Assembly: GCA_026874595.1 (NCBI GenBank)
Contig: CM049313.1
Location: 22,006,008 to 22,070,007 of the forward strand
Reading direction: 5' to 3'
DNA: 64,000 bases
From: Sipunculus nudus
Taxonomy: Eukaryota; Annelida; Sipuncula; Golfingiida; Sipunculidae
Shown: one piece after another, positions 12,331 to 24,930 of the stretch
Numbering within the stretch: the first letter of the stretch is position 1
Layout: each line of letters starts with the position of its first letter
Notes under the pieces: model-generated
Database searches by the model: none
The model's input: the letters and a program-made list of their open reading frames with translations, nothing else
Told to the model about the DNA's origin: nothing
Position numbers and translations under genes: made by a program

Positions 12331-13305
12331 TAGCGCAGCTGACTTTAAGTCACCTGAGCTATAGCGATCACCATTTGTCCATCGTCCGTCTGTCCGTTAA
12401 CAGGGCACAAATCGTAACCGCTGGACCTAGAATCTTCTCTCTTGACATGCAGCGAGGCCAATGAAAAGCCTCCTTGGAAACCTGAAATTAGGTCTCTGTT
12501 ACTCAAAAACTCTGAGTCATTGGGCTCTGAAGTACCCCCCCCCCCCCCACACACACAGAATAATGGAAAATTTGATACAAAAGCTCATGTTTCTGAAAAA
12601 CTAATGTATTGATCACCATTATTCTTTCTACTATATTGATCATGGAGTGTTTAATCAGTTTCTTCAGACTGGTGGGTCTTCCTGTATTTTTTCGATTTTT
12701 TCTAAGTATTTTCGAGACCTGTAAAGATGCGTTCATCTGTTAACAGGGCACATATCGTAAAGACTGGATCTAGAATCTTCTAAGCTGACATCCAAGGAGA
12801 TCAATGAAAAAGTATCATGCAAAACCTGAAATTAGGTCTCTGTTACCCATATCCTCCAAGCTAATGGCTCAGAAATACCAACCAGAATAATTGAAAACAT
12901 GATAAAAAGCTCCATTAGCTGAACAACTAATGCATTTATCACCATGAATCGTCGCATCCATATTAATCACGGAGCATTTCATTAGTTCCTCCTGACTGGT
13001 GGCGCCACCTGGATTTTTTTTTTTCAAATTTTTACCCATTTTTTTTACTCTATTTTATAGGCCTTCAAAGATGTGATCATCTGTTAACAGGGCACACATT
13101 GTAACAATTAGACCTAGAATCTTCTATCTTGACATCCAGGGAGGTCAAAAAAAAATCTGTCTTGAAACCTGAAATTAGGTCTCTGTTACCCATATCCTCT
13201 GAGCTATGCTTAAGTTAAACCACCTACAAAATTTGGCATTGATAAAATTCCCTTTGTGAATGTTTTTCTATTCAGCTGAGCGTCATGATCCCTGGGACAT
13301 TTGTT
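12331..13305 (+). mobile_element. Helentron/'pearl'-like non-autonomous element H1
   Basis: The left end is GCAGCTGACTTTAAGTCACC, then CTGAGCTATAGCGATCACC, with a short TGTCC-rich stretch. The right end is CAGCTGAGCGTCATGATCC, a weak palindrome and TTGTT. Between them are about three tandem units of ~342 bp, anchored on GTTAACAGGGCACA at about 12397, 12738 and 13081. The same ends and units recur at 44-45.7 kb. A tandem-repeat core between fixed arms, with a hairpin just inside the 3' end, fits the HINE/'pearl' elements of bivalves. No helicase is encoded. The class is an inference; the shared structure is seen directly. Confidence 0.65.
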
Positions 13306-13428
13306 CCAATAGCTGTCATAACATATTCCCACTGATTCAGTTATCCTTTATCTCTTCAAAAATAAGGATTGTTTCTCAAAGTTATTTTCGAGGTTATTCA
13401 TAATATTAAAAGTACTTGTTTTTTTTTT

Positions 13429-15498
13429 AGTTCGGCTGACTGAAAGCCATCTATGCTATAACGCATATAGCGATCATCCCTGGATGTCCATATTAAGTCT
13501 CTTTTGGAAACCTGAAATAGGTCACTGCGACCTATATCCTCCGAGCTATTGGGCTAGTAAACACTATACCAGAATATTCATAAAAATTAAAAAAATGTTC
13601 CAGTATCTAAATAAGTAATGCAGTAATGGCCGTGATTTTTTTCCCATACATATTGATCGTGGATTGTCTGTTAAGTTCATGAAGACTTGTGGCATAGTAT
13701 GTATGTTTTACTCATGTTCTCTCTATCTTAAACCCCTCAAACAAATCAGTGAGGCAATTTATATGGGACAAACCGTAACCGTGAGACTTGAAACACCTAA
13801 CTATATAATTAGAGCTACCTCCAAGGGAAATTTACTTGGAAATCTGAACGAACGTCATAGTGACCTATATTTTGCAAATTACGGATCGGAACATAAGTTT
13901 GAGTTGATAGTGAGTCAGACCGACCACAAATTGTATCAATTGTCTAACATGACTTTAAGGGGGGTCCCGGGTGAATCTTGGTGGAAACCAGAAATTAAGT
14001 TAAGCTGATATGTAGTTATCGGCATTCTGCTAAAGACATTAGTTTGAGCACACTCAAAAGTCAGATGTTCACAAATGGTATTTGCTGGCTATATAATCTT
14101 CTAAATTCACATCTACGAAGTTTTCTACTCAATGGAATCGTAGAATTAGGTCATGCTGGCGTATTTTCTCTAACTTCTGGGAGCTACTGCTCACAGACAT
14201 CATTTTGAGCAGCCTAAAAGTTCAACAGTCCTCAAGACTTTACGGTGGCCCCTAGAATTGTCTAACTTTATATCGAGGGAGGTCCTTAAAATCTCCGAAG
14301 ACATCTGAAATAAGGTCACTGTGAAAAAAAACCACATGATTTTAAGCATGGGCACAAATACGATCAGTTATATTTGCGAGCTTCTGGCAAAACCATGATT
14401 TTGACCACAAAAAAGATAGGGTACAGAACTTTACTGATGCACCTAGAATGTTTTACCTTGACACCCAGAGGGGTCCTAAAAATGTTCCCCGGACATCTGA
14501 AATTAGGTCAGTGTGACTTGTATTTTCTGAGGTATGGGCCTGTTATTACACCCCAGAATTAAAACATTTGATACAAAAGCTCCGGTATCCGAAGAAACAA
14601 AACATGGATTGCCATGATTCTTTCCATGAATGTTGGAGAGTATCATCTGTTCCTCAGGACGGATGGCACCTTCTTTATTTTTCTAATTTTTACGCATCTA
14701 TTCTTTAGTATTGAGACCTTTAAATAAAGCAGTCCGGGCGCTAAAAAAAAGTGCAAAACGTAACCGTTAGCCTATAATCTTACAAAAACATATGGAGAGG
14801 GTTCCAGAGGAAAATATCTTTGGAATTCTGACATTAGGTCATGGTGACCTATTTTCTGCAAAATACGGACCAAAAACATTTTTAAATACCCAGTTAGTCA
14901 GACGGGGTACAAATTGTATCCGTTTGGCCCAGAGTCTTCTGACGAAACATCTTGAGAGGTTCCTTGCACCTCACATGTAGTCTCAATGCTCATATGAAAT
15001 AAGGTCCCTGTGACCTTTATTCTGCAATATATGTAAAAGAAAAGATTTTATCACCACTTATGACAGATATGCAAGATTGGTTAAAGTTGGACCTAAACAC
15101 TTCTAATTTGAATAAGATCGAGGGAGTTTATTGTAAAAGGATTTTTGCAAACCAAGAATGATGTCACTGTGACCTATATTCTGCGATCTATGTGAAAGAA
15201 CCTGCTGTTAGCACTCTGTTAGTCAAACGGGCACAAACTGTTGCATTTGGACGTAGAAACTCCTGTCATCTAGGGGGTTCCTGGTTAAATCTTCTTTGAA
15301 ACCCTTAAAACGTAAATACAACCAATTTTCTAAGGCCTATGGGAAAAAGCATGATTCTGAGCACTCTGGAAGTCATAACACCTATTGTTCAAGTTTCCTG
15401 ATCAAATATTTTTCACCATAACATAATATAATTAATGCATGCGTCACCTGTATGTCAAATTCGGCTGAACGTCATGGCCCATGGGCCACTTTGTTAAG
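13429..15498 (+). mobile_element. Helentron/'pearl'-like non-autonomous element H2
   Basis: The left end begins TTCGGCTGACTGAAAGCCAT and reaches GCATATAGCGATCA. The right end is TTCGGCTGAACGTCATG followed by the perfect palindrome GGCCCATGGGCC and ACTTTGTTAAG. The interior holds diverged repeat units anchored on GGTCACTGTGACCTATATTCT-like words at about 13514, 13852, 14152, 14314, 14506, 14837, 15003 and 15162. Spacings are near 160-190 bp or twice that. Short open frames here (up to 114 codons) read across repeat units and are not genes. H2 is a head-to-tail neighbour of H1, 123 bp away. Confidence 0.65.
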
Positions 15499-15499
15499 G

Positions 15500-17150
15500 T
15501 TTGTCACAGAGAAGCGACTATAATATGTATGCTAGGTCTGAGTCTATACGATACAAGTTGTCTACTACATCTGGAAATGTGTCTTGCGCATGCAGCGAGT
15601 CTGGGCAAACACCTTACAGACAGTTACTGTGAAGTGGCTGAAAAGAAATCATGATTCAGGTACCTCATTCTACTATCTCCAGGGTACCAGGGTATATGAC
15701 TTTGTATCATACTGAATTGTAAATAGTGTTGATACACGGATTATCTAATCTTAAATCAAAAGTTTTTTTTATTGTTTACAGTTACATATGTCATAGTTCA
15801 GCTTATTCGTCTGATAATCATCATATATCTGTATAAAATAGGTTTAAATGAAAAAAAAAAATCGAAAAAACGAATACACAGAAAAGTCGGTTGAATACGT
15901 ACTTGAATCGACCCGCTGACCCTATGTTCTCCGGTCGTATGATCTTCCATAAAGCTAAGGGAGATATCAATACCCTAAGGTGTGTATAACCATTCAGTAC
16001 ATGGATGAGAATGTTAAAAATTCACGTTTTATCACTTAAGCACGGCCTATATAAGTGGACAATCGTATAACTGTGTGTCGTCCTAGCACTGCTTAGGTGT
16101 TCAGTCGTTGACTCCATGTTTTACAATTCTGAATGCAGTAACAAACGCCACATCAACTTAAAAAAAATTAATGAGCCCATACAACATACAGGATTTCGTT
16201 TTGTTAAGAATTAAATTGCAGCCAAAAGTAGTGGGCACACGGAAATCAAAAATCGTTGGCGAAGCTGTCCCCTTAACTTTATTGCCCTTTCCGATCATCC
16301 CTGGCATGATCGGCTATTGTACTAAGCTCCCCTGGTTATCTTGTCAACTCATTAAGCCCCACCGGACGAATTGCCCGGTCCGATGGTGTATGTTCTTGTC
16401 GGAGCAAATCATTCGTCGATCTGACATACCGACTGTAATTCTAAGACTTAAACGAAACTTGGAACCAACGAAAGTCAATTTTAATATTCTGCGCATTCAA
16501 TAAAAACACTTTCATGCGCATAATATAACAGCTGCTTAAATGCTCAAATACCGGCTGCAATACTGTCCGACACGACCCGAGAAGTCACATTTGCAACGGA
16601 GAAACAGGCATTCACAAGACCGGGTGTTTAAACAATTTCCTTATAAGAAATTAAAATGGTCAATATTACAGTTTTCCGGAAAAAATCTTAAAATAAAACT
16701 ATTTTTTCCTTATAAACAATGTCATTTGGGTGCATTGGCTGTTCGAAATAAGCAGATATCTCGCCGAACAACCAAGAAATGGCGCCCTTACTCACAGGCC
16801 TGCACTTCAGTGAAAACAGTCCATTGCGACCTTTGATATCGTTCACCGACTAGACATCAGATTCATGTTGTTTATGAAAACCTAACGCTGGCATTCTGTC
16901 AACTTTTATACAATTTATGTCAACGCACTTTAAACTGTGTGCTTACAATGGATGTAAGCACCCATTGTCAGTCAGTGTGTAACAGGTAGGACATTTATAT
17001 TGCCTTTTTTTTTTTTAAAAAAATTGATGTACTTCAATATATATAATTTATTCTTATCGTTTGATGATTGATTATGTTTACATGCATTGTGGTTAAATAT
17101 AATAAATAAAGTAAATATATATTATCTACTGCATAATTTTTTTTTTTTCA
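15500..17150. other. Intergenic stretch, one unrecognised open frame
   Basis: The best reading is a plus-strand frame of 110 codons (16171-16503) with no recognisable domain or signal peptide, and no clear acceptor or donor at its edges. I do not call it a gene. The right part (17000-17150) is AT-rich. Confidence 0.4.
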
Positions 17151-17215
17151 ATTTTAATAATGTAATTGAACAGACCGTAGCATTTGTTCATCATCTATTA
17201 TCAAATTCTCATGGT

Positions 17216-17479
17216 CTATCGCAGCATCTTTCTCGTTTCGGTTAGATGTTTATTGAAATTTGCATCATAATCAAGGACATCATCTCCAACGCTCGCCATG
17301 GTATGATTGCTATGTGGTGGTGTGTTGAGAAGGTTGTCGGCGCGGTCTCGCGGCAGTCTTGAAGTAATGAACCAGATCAGAGGAGCAGTACCTAGTTTCT
17401 GGCACAGTCCTACGGTGGCGCTACTCAAGCACCACGACAGTGATCCCTGGCGCCAGCAGCCAGGCGAGTCGGGTTTCAC
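17216..17479 (-). CDS. Possible short exon or protein, unrecognised
   Basis: A minus-strand frame of 87 codons contains an internal Met (near 17298) that starts an acidic 27-residue stretch beginning MASVGDDVLDYDANFNKH, just before the stop. The local sequence is GC-richer than its surroundings and the short stretch looks more protein-like than chance frames nearby. No family is recognised and no splice sites were confirmed. The opposite strand is open for 68 codons over the same interval, which weakens the case. Treat as a low-confidence candidate. Confidence 0.2.
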   Translation of the reverse strand: MKPDSPGCWRQGSLSWCLSSATVGLCQKLGTAPLIWFITSRLPRDRADNLLNTPPHSNHTMASVGDDVLDYDANFNKHLTETRKMLR

Positions 17480-18109
17480 ATTGATGCGAGGTTCTTATCA
17501 AATGTTACAATAACATTGGACTAGCCATAAAATGAGCAGCGAGGAACCCTTTCTAATAAACCTTCTAGGTTTTGCCATTGACGCAATACAAGCAGACTAA
17601 ATACAAAATAGTTACTAAAACGCAATACACTCATACTTAAGATTAAGATGACTAGAAGATGCAACAATGACTTAACAATGACAATCTTTTAATTATAGAT
17701 GGCCACAGCTTATATTGCGCATACAGTGAATGATTGAATGTTTTGTACATGATTGAATGTTTTGTGCAAAAAAACCTCTTCTTTTTAAATATAATAGAAG
17801 TCGATCGGTAAGTCTATCAATCTGTGAGCTACTTTTTTAACGCAGGCTAACAGTCTATGAACACAGAAAGATGTATTATTGTACCAGACAATATGAACAA
17901 GGCCACACTTTAAATAACGAGTTATAATACAATTTCAAAATTATACTGTCAACATCTATATCAAGATATATTTATCGCTAAGCCACCCCTATACTAATTC
18001 AATGAAGAAAAGGTTATATCATGCTCCATCTGTGTATTAGAAAATAAAATCCTGAATTTGTTCCAAATATTTTAAGGGAAAATTTAAGAGATTGCTCGAT
18101 TCCACTGTA

Positions 18110-18420
18110 ATTAATGTATTGGCTCTAGAAATGTCTTGCTTAATATGAAGGGAGGTCATTGCAATGTTCCTTTGACAACCAAAACAAGGTCACTATGACC
18201 TATATTCCGTGAGCTGTGAGGGTCGAGGAAAGCCGCTGTTTTAATAGTATTCTATCTTTTATTGTGGTGCTGAAACTAGTACAACGCCTCACAGCATACT
18301 GTTTTGACACTCCAGTGCAATCTTCTGTCCCATTTATATTCCATGCCTTGCCTTTAATAAAATATAATATTACTGATGCGGAGATTCAGATTTTACAACT
18401 AAGTCATGGTCAATGAATAA
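18110..18420 (+). repeat. Fragment of the Helentron-like core repeat
   Basis: The segment has the words typical of H2 units in order: a short GGGAGGTCATTG block, CCTTTGACAACCAAAAC, then AAGGTCACTATGACCTATAT and GAGCTGTGAGGGTC. No arms are found on either side, so it is a lone decayed unit or an old element with lost ends. Confidence 0.5.
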
Positions 18421-20160
18421 TGTTCTATGTATGCGCCATCTGCTGGCACTTACTGAAACAAAACGTGTACGCATTCACTGGCGATTTGTTTTTCTTTCTG
18501 GTTTTTATTCTAAATGAGATACAGGGTCAGCATGAAAACTATGCTTACTTTTTTTTTTTTTGAAGGAATGCAGCGCCTCAAAACTTGCACGTGTTGCAGA
18601 AGCCAAATAACACCAGCGCAGGAGGGGTATTTTTACCTGACTTTAAATATGCACGTCATGTTATATAGGAATCTGGCAAACGCAGAAGGTTTCGTTCACA
18701 GACAGTGCGGAGCATTGTGTGATTGAACAGAAGCATTCATCGAAATATGGATCTGAAAAGAAACATTTTCAACAAATCTATTGCGTAAACGTGTAAAAAT
18801 GTTGATATGGTATACATACACACATACCTCTAAACATGGACCAAAACGAAATTAAAAGGCCGCCTTCACATGTGCCTTCCTTGTTCGTGCCATTTATCTT
18901 GCATTCGGGTGTTCTGATCCCCGGCGTTCGCTAATGAGTACACATATCAGCGAAAAGCGTAACTCGATTTACTTGTAACAGATACAATATCGCTTAGTTA
19001 ATAAAACTCAACACTATATCTTCCTCCTGTGCAAAGGTCTTGTATTGACAGTTCAATGTGTCACAAAACTAGTCTTGATAAAAACTTAGCAATGAAAGTA
19101 TGCAGTGTATGGGCAGTATATATATCCTCTTTAATAATGAGCATAAGTATTTGCTTCAGTATCAATTATTTGTGACTCTTGATGTCCTAGGGTGGTTTAT
19201 CATTTAATTTATGCCATACAGTTTAAATATAAATACACCAGCAACAAAACATGATGACTTTATATACTGGCTATTTAAAAATATCAAAATCCGTTTACAT
19301 AATTAAAAAAAAATTCTGCAAAGGAATACTTATTCAGTAATTTATCTCCAACTATCAATAACATATAATGATCATCAGTTCAATGTTTACCTTAGCGGTC
19401 CTTTATTAGGCGGTCTGTCAAATAATTGATAACTTACAATCAATGAATGAAGATTCTTTACAAGATGTTTACCACTTCAAAGACGCGGAGGCTATTAGTC
19501 TTGTTTCATGGATATAATTTAGTACAGCGAGGTAAACTGTACACTTGCTAAAATATACTTTTCATGTGCTGGGAGACGTTTGCTTAATGCCGGGCGTGAG
19601 TGGGGCGAGTTATAACACGTATCGATGGTCCTTTATATCTTTGGTCTGTAGCAAAAAAGTATAATTATGGACTGGATCTTTGATGAAAAATAACGGTGAT
19701 TTAGTATTTACCCTGACTTAGATGAACCTCCCGGCTTAAATTTCCAAATTTAAAATATCATTGATGAGCTTCAAATCTTTAGCAGGTGTCCATTGTATTA
19801 TAATTAATACCTTCATTTATTATAAGTTCGTTTGACACGGTGTTTTAATCGGCCTGTCGAACGCAGGCATTGGTACATCTTTATTAACCGCCCAATCATT
19901 TTTTTTGTCTAGCTAAGGACACACACAGACATAAAATACATTCATATACACATACATACACGCCATTCAAAACAAATGATCTTGTTTTCGACAACCATAA
20001 ACAATATGAAGGAGAGAATGTGCTGCACAGGACAGTTTATTGGACCCTATTTTAGAATAGAACAGGTAATAAGCTGATATCGCACAAGGTTTATTTCTCC
20101 AAATTGACACATGAATAATCTGTTAACAGAGTGATCCGTCTCAAAATTTACTGATTGTGT
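18420..20160. other. Intergenic, downstream of the C1q gene
   Basis: No gene is supported. The longest open frame (18514-18726, 70 codons) includes a poly-T run coding Phe and has no family resemblance that I can name. Confidence 0.4.
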
Positions 20161-20161
20161 T

Positions 20162-20167
20162 TTTATT
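20162..20167 (-). terminator. Candidate polyadenylation signal of the C1q gene
   Basis: Read on the minus strand this is AATAAA, about 170 bases after the C1q stop codon. It is the nearest canonical hexamer; use is not proven. Confidence 0.45.
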
Positions 20168-20338
20168 TCTGTCATAATAGTAAAAAAAATATCAGTTGGA
20201 CGAATATTAGAAAGCTAAGCTGGTATTTGTGCATTTTGTGAATCAGGACTAGTTCCTTGAATATGAAGCATTATATATATTAAATCAGTATCCGGGGTCG
20301 GTCATTTCATTCTTCACTGGTGATTATTTGGCATAAAT

Positions 20339-22874
20339 TCATTTTGATATTAAATAACCAGCGAAAGAGTTCATGTCGTAAGACGAGGTCAAGGTCATTG
20401 ATTTGCAAAACCGAACATAAACAAAGTCGTCTTTCTTCAGCTTCAGGGGTGCGTGGATAGCAATTCGCGAATACGCCGCGCGGGCTTGGCCTGTCTTAAC
20501 AAGGTCGTGGTTGTGACGAAGGTCAACACATCCTCCGGAGCTGGTCGTGCAGGCTTCCACATGAAACATGTACACACCAGCGTTAGCAGCCTTGAATACA
20601 TGATGTAGCAGATCGAAACCTCGCCCTTCATTCAATAGGACCTTGTCATATTTGACCCTTGTTCCACTTGATCCCGCGGCACTTCCTCGGAGTTTGGCAT
20701 GAAACGCAACAGCTGAAACAAAAAGATATCTCACTATTGTAACTCTAAATTAAACATCACTATTATAGTCAGCACTTCAAAAATCTAACAATAAATACAA
20801 TGTTTTGCCAATTTTGGAAATATATAAAAATGAACACAATTCAATGGAAAGCCTTTCGGTTCACCATGAATATCATCCTGATGACTTGCCAAACGGTTCC
20901 TGTTTACTTACAAAAGAGTTCCTTAGTCCTAAATATCTGCTCACTAAGAAGGTTTGAAAGAGTTATTTTGTGTAAATAAAACGTCCCTTGCTCGTAGATA
21001 TCCCACTGTTGATGACACAACTCCCTACCCGTATCCAGGGATCACTTTTGCAGCTTTTCACGGAGTTTTTTTTTATAATCAGGCTGTCACGAAAAATCCC
21101 AAACACGAAATTTGCCCCTTGCGTCCAACTTAGCAATAGATCAGGGAAGATTAACTTAACATGTTCCCAAATAAACTGTTCTAAGCAAAATCTCTCGAAC
21201 TAAAACCTTAAAAGTAGCCTTTTCTTACTTGGCTCCTAGAATAAGTCGGGGTTTATTGCTAAGAGAATTTTCTCTGAGAAAAATTACCAGGCGGTTACAT
21301 AAAACGTTCATGTGTTTGTTTCCATATTTAAGTCATTGATTCTCAGCTTCTGTTTTCCGAGGTTTAGTATATGTAAGCTTAGATCCAGACCTTTTCATCG
21401 AACCAGTAAACGGTATTATTTAGATATTTCTAGTGGTGAACTGATAAATATTTTGATGAAACCTCTGAGGGCCTAACTTTATCCATTAAGTTATGATTAT
21501 AGGGTTCCGGTCAATAAACAATACACATTTCAAGAGCCAATTATTATTCACAAGGTTATATTTATCTTGTGAAAAATATTACTAAATCTGAATAGCTTTC
21601 ATCAGAGCTCGGAAGTTCGGCTACATAATATTTTCCACGAAGAAATCCCAGTACCAATTTGTAATAAAATAACAAACATCCCTTCCCTGTTATTATCTGC
21701 AAAACGATCCCGTGTAATGTTTGGACTCATGTTACACCTATATGAACATAATATTTAATGCTTTATAACAACCTAAGAACGTAAGAAAATGGAAAAGGAA
21801 AATGCAGCTATATATATGACATGTTAGAAAGGTGCAAGACAACATGGATATGTGTCCGATGTACCTTAATTATAACATGTGTATAGTTGTCTTCTATAAT
21901 GAAAATAAAATTCCATCAAGAATGATCATATTATACAAATATGACTGTTTGCACATTGAATATTTACCAGTCTGTTTGGGCGATTTCTTGCTTGCCGGTT
22001 GTTTTATCTCTTGACCTCGCTGCAAATGGAACAATAAGTGAATAAAAAAGCTTATTCTTTCTCTAAATATAAAATACGGATTGAGGTATTGTGAATGAAT
22101 TTTTCTAAGAGTGTTCTCATTTAAGATTATGTACCCGATTATATACACATTAGACCTAAAATGTTATCCCACGTTCTTGACATGGGTATTTTTAAAGTAT
22201 GGTCTCTCGATATGAAAACAATCTACGAGCATCAATGCGTTGCACTCTTCAACCAAATAAAAACGATACGTGTAGGCGTACGCATATTTACATCGATCAT
22301 ATAAATAAACAAAGCTATAGGTAAACTTTGAATAATGCCCAAACTTCACTTTAGCATGAACCGGCTCAGGCAAGGTATACCGATTAGCCTATGGATTTTA
22401 GAACATGTCAATGGATCTTTAATAATGCTAGCATTGAGTGACTTGTCCACATATAGCGGGTCAAATTTAAAGAGAGCATTACCATGACAATTATATAGTA
22501 AAAATTACTGTGTACAAAGTATTATATATATAACGTTTCGGAATATGAAATACATGGGGCAGGAAAAAAATGAAAACAAAATCTGAAAACGGACGACTGA
22601 GAAAATCTAGTAAACGTGTAATGTAACTTCAAAGAAGAGTCCTTCTATAATTGAACTAAAATTTTAACACAATTATTTTATTATTAACTTATCAAAACGG
22701 TCTGCTTTTCTTGCGTTATTAAAAACAAGTTTTAAATACCGAGTGCAAGGATAGCAACTGTAAGATACTACACACCTTCAGTCTTTGAAATTCGTTGTTT
22801 TCTGGGAAGACGCTCCTGGCATTGCTGACGCTTATCCAGATCACAACAAACAGCCACAGACCTGCTGCCCTCAT
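20339..22874 (-). CDS. Secreted C1q-domain protein, three exons
   Basis: Join of three minus-strand exons. Exon 1, 22874-22776 (33 codons): a stop lies two codons before the ATG. It encodes a signal peptide (MRAAGLWLFVVIWISVSNA, likely cleaved after Ala19), then a GTGTGT donor. Exon 2, 22019-21968 (52 bases): a TTTGCAG acceptor, a Lys/Gln-rich linker and a GTAAAT donor. Exon 3, 20712-20339: a TTTGTTTCAG acceptor and the C1q domain to the stop. The phases match (0, then 1), giving 174 residues. The domain opens with AVAFHAKL, has ANAGVYMFHVEA in the middle and ends SFAGYLISK, as in C1q/TNF-like jelly rolls. There is no collagen region, so it resembles the short sghC1q proteins of bivalves, which often act as lectin-like pattern-recognition molecules. 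RLKR spans the exon 1-2 junction and fits a furin-type site. Exon borders are inferred, not confirmed by cDNA. Confidence 0.85.
20713..21967 (-). other. Intron 2 of the C1q gene
   Basis: 1255 bp bounded by a GTAAATATTC donor and a TTTTTGTTTCAG acceptor on the minus strand, phase 1. AT-rich; no nested gene seen. Confidence 0.75.
22020..22775 (-). other. Intron 1 of the C1q gene
   Basis: 756 bp bounded by a GTGTGTAGTA donor and a CCATTTGCAG acceptor on the minus strand, phase 0. No nested gene seen. Confidence 0.75.
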
Positions 22875-22889
22875 AGCTTAGGTAACCAC

Positions 22890-24640
22890 CAAGGGATCAT
22901 GAATCAAAATCATGCTAGCATGGCACATTTGACCTCATGTGTAATAAAATATACGCATAATAACATTTCATGTTATATGCATTAATATCAACACAATCAG
23001 AGGTCACAACACATGTTTAACAGTTAAAGCTGAAATATCTAAAATTTATGTTAAAAACCCCTATATACTACCATTATCATATTTATCGTGGCCAGTCACA
23101 AAAGTGTTAATTAAAATGACATCATCTGCATATCGAAATACATTTATATGAAGAAGTATGAACCGCTAAATTTATCCTTTCACACCAGATGCCTTTGATG
23201 AACACACACACAAATAAATAAAATAAGATACATAATTGTATAGCTATATTGATATGGGTTTTGTCTTAGAGTGTTACATTCTGGTTTACTGTGAACAGGT
23301 GGAATAAACCAGTGGTGCTATAACCTGACAAACGTTCCGCTGTATATTTCACCGGTGATATAGAGACTTGATAAACAGTTAAATCAAAATACATCCTCTG
23401 TACTCATCCTAAGACAGTTTCCGAAACAGCATATCTTAATATCAACCAGGACATATCACTGTGGACAAAGTGTTAAAAATTTCCATAGGCTGGGCTACTC
23501 AGAGACCCGTAGACAACCAAAGAGAAACACAATCTAATCCTGAAGCCATCATAAACGAAATGCACTCACCTCTGTAATATTACCTTGATTTACAAAGGCA
23601 CACAGAAACCAACGCTTGGCAAAGGATTTCGCTTGAATGAAATCATATATGTTTCGAGTTTCCCTTTTAGTGTATTAATGCCATTGCACCTTCAAACTTC
23701 TTATGTTGCTAAGATATCTGAAAAGCACTATGCAGATACCAGTGGAAGTAAAACATAACGAAAGCATTGATCAGAACAAGAGACAGAGGGTGCAAGTAAA
23801 GGAAAAGCCCAAACAAGTGCAGCGAGTAATAAAAGGTATGCTAATAAATGAGATTAAGAAAGAGAAAACAAGTCATAAATCAATCAAGTAGCTCCGCCGT
23901 AACGTACAGCTTATTATCCCCAAAAGTATTAACTTACCATATTGTCGGTTAATTAACGGTTTGTTAATTAAGTACATGGTGAACATGGTTTAACGTAGTA
24001 AGTGGACATGGATACATATGTTCATCCTTGGTATTTTTTATAATCCCATGATAGTGTGGGCGGATTTTGGGTGGAGGCGCCCCTTTTTCGACCTTACCAA
24101 AAAAAATGCTGATAGTACACCAAATTTACAGTTGGGCTGGTAAGCCTACCCGAGTCATGATACAAGTAATATCATGGAATGTATCGCAGTGGTCTTGCAT
24201 CAGGTTGTAATCATACTTTGGTAAACGGCCTATAATATCATTATAATGATAAGAATGACGAATTAACACAATTATTTACATGTTAGTTCACAACCAAAAC
24301 TGAAACATCGTCACCTTGAACACGGGTCATTTCCTGTATCACCTGCAATCTGCCTGCTTCCTGTAACCCGTGCGAGCCATGCTTGTGTTCCTCCGGTCAT
24401 AAATTGGTCAAACAAGCCGAGATGTTTACCAATGCGCTGGGTTGAAACGGAACCTTTCTTACTCATGTTTGGCATTATTATAAAGTACACACTAACGATT
24501 GGTCTGGTTTATGTTGATTGACAGTGTACCTGTAACCGCATCCATTTTCTATGTTGTCTTGTCTAATTCATAATCTATGCATGTGTATCTGCAGAGTTCG
24601 CTTTCGTCCGTCGTGACACAGCGGTATCACTAGCTTCCTA
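22890..24640. other. Intergenic, upstream of the C1q gene
   Basis: A TATAAC-like box reads on the minus strand near 22974-22979, about 100 bases before the C1q start codon, and may belong to its promoter. Otherwise there are only chance frames, the best being a Lys-rich one of 62 codons at 23703-23891 with no recognisable domain. Confidence 0.35.
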
Positions 24641-24654
24641 TCATGTTATTTTAT

Positions 24655-24930
24655 ATTCTGCTGTCACACAGGCCCGGTGCCTTCCGCGCCTGCGGGTTCA
24701 GGGTATTTAATCATTCACATTGCTGGGCCATACGAAATGAGATCCCAAGACGACCTCATTTGTGGGTGATACACGCCTGTGGAGCAAAGCCTTCCCATAA
24801 AAGCCCGCAGAGCGCTTACTCTGGGTGTAAGCCGACCGTGACAAATCTCACAGCTCCTCGCCTGGGATTTGAGCTCACGACTTCCCGGCTTTGAGCACTT
24901 TGCTCTACCCCTGGACCACAGAAGAAGGTT
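24655..24930 (-). mobile_element. tRNA-derived SINE, near full length
   Basis: Read on the minus strand it starts GAACCTTCTTCTGTGGTCC, then GGGGTAGAGC (box A), CTCAAAGCCGGGAAGTCGTG and GAGCTCAAATCCC (box B region). The body follows, with ACGGTCGGC, GCGCTCTGC, CACAAATGAGG and GGCCCAGCAATG. The same blocks occur in the same order in the copy at 60.8 kb. The open frame of 83 codons on the plus strand is only the antisense of this SINE. Confidence 0.8.

Noticed and set aside
13664-14980. Three plus-strand frames of 62-114 codons
   Set aside because: They read through repeat units of element H2 and vary with the units.
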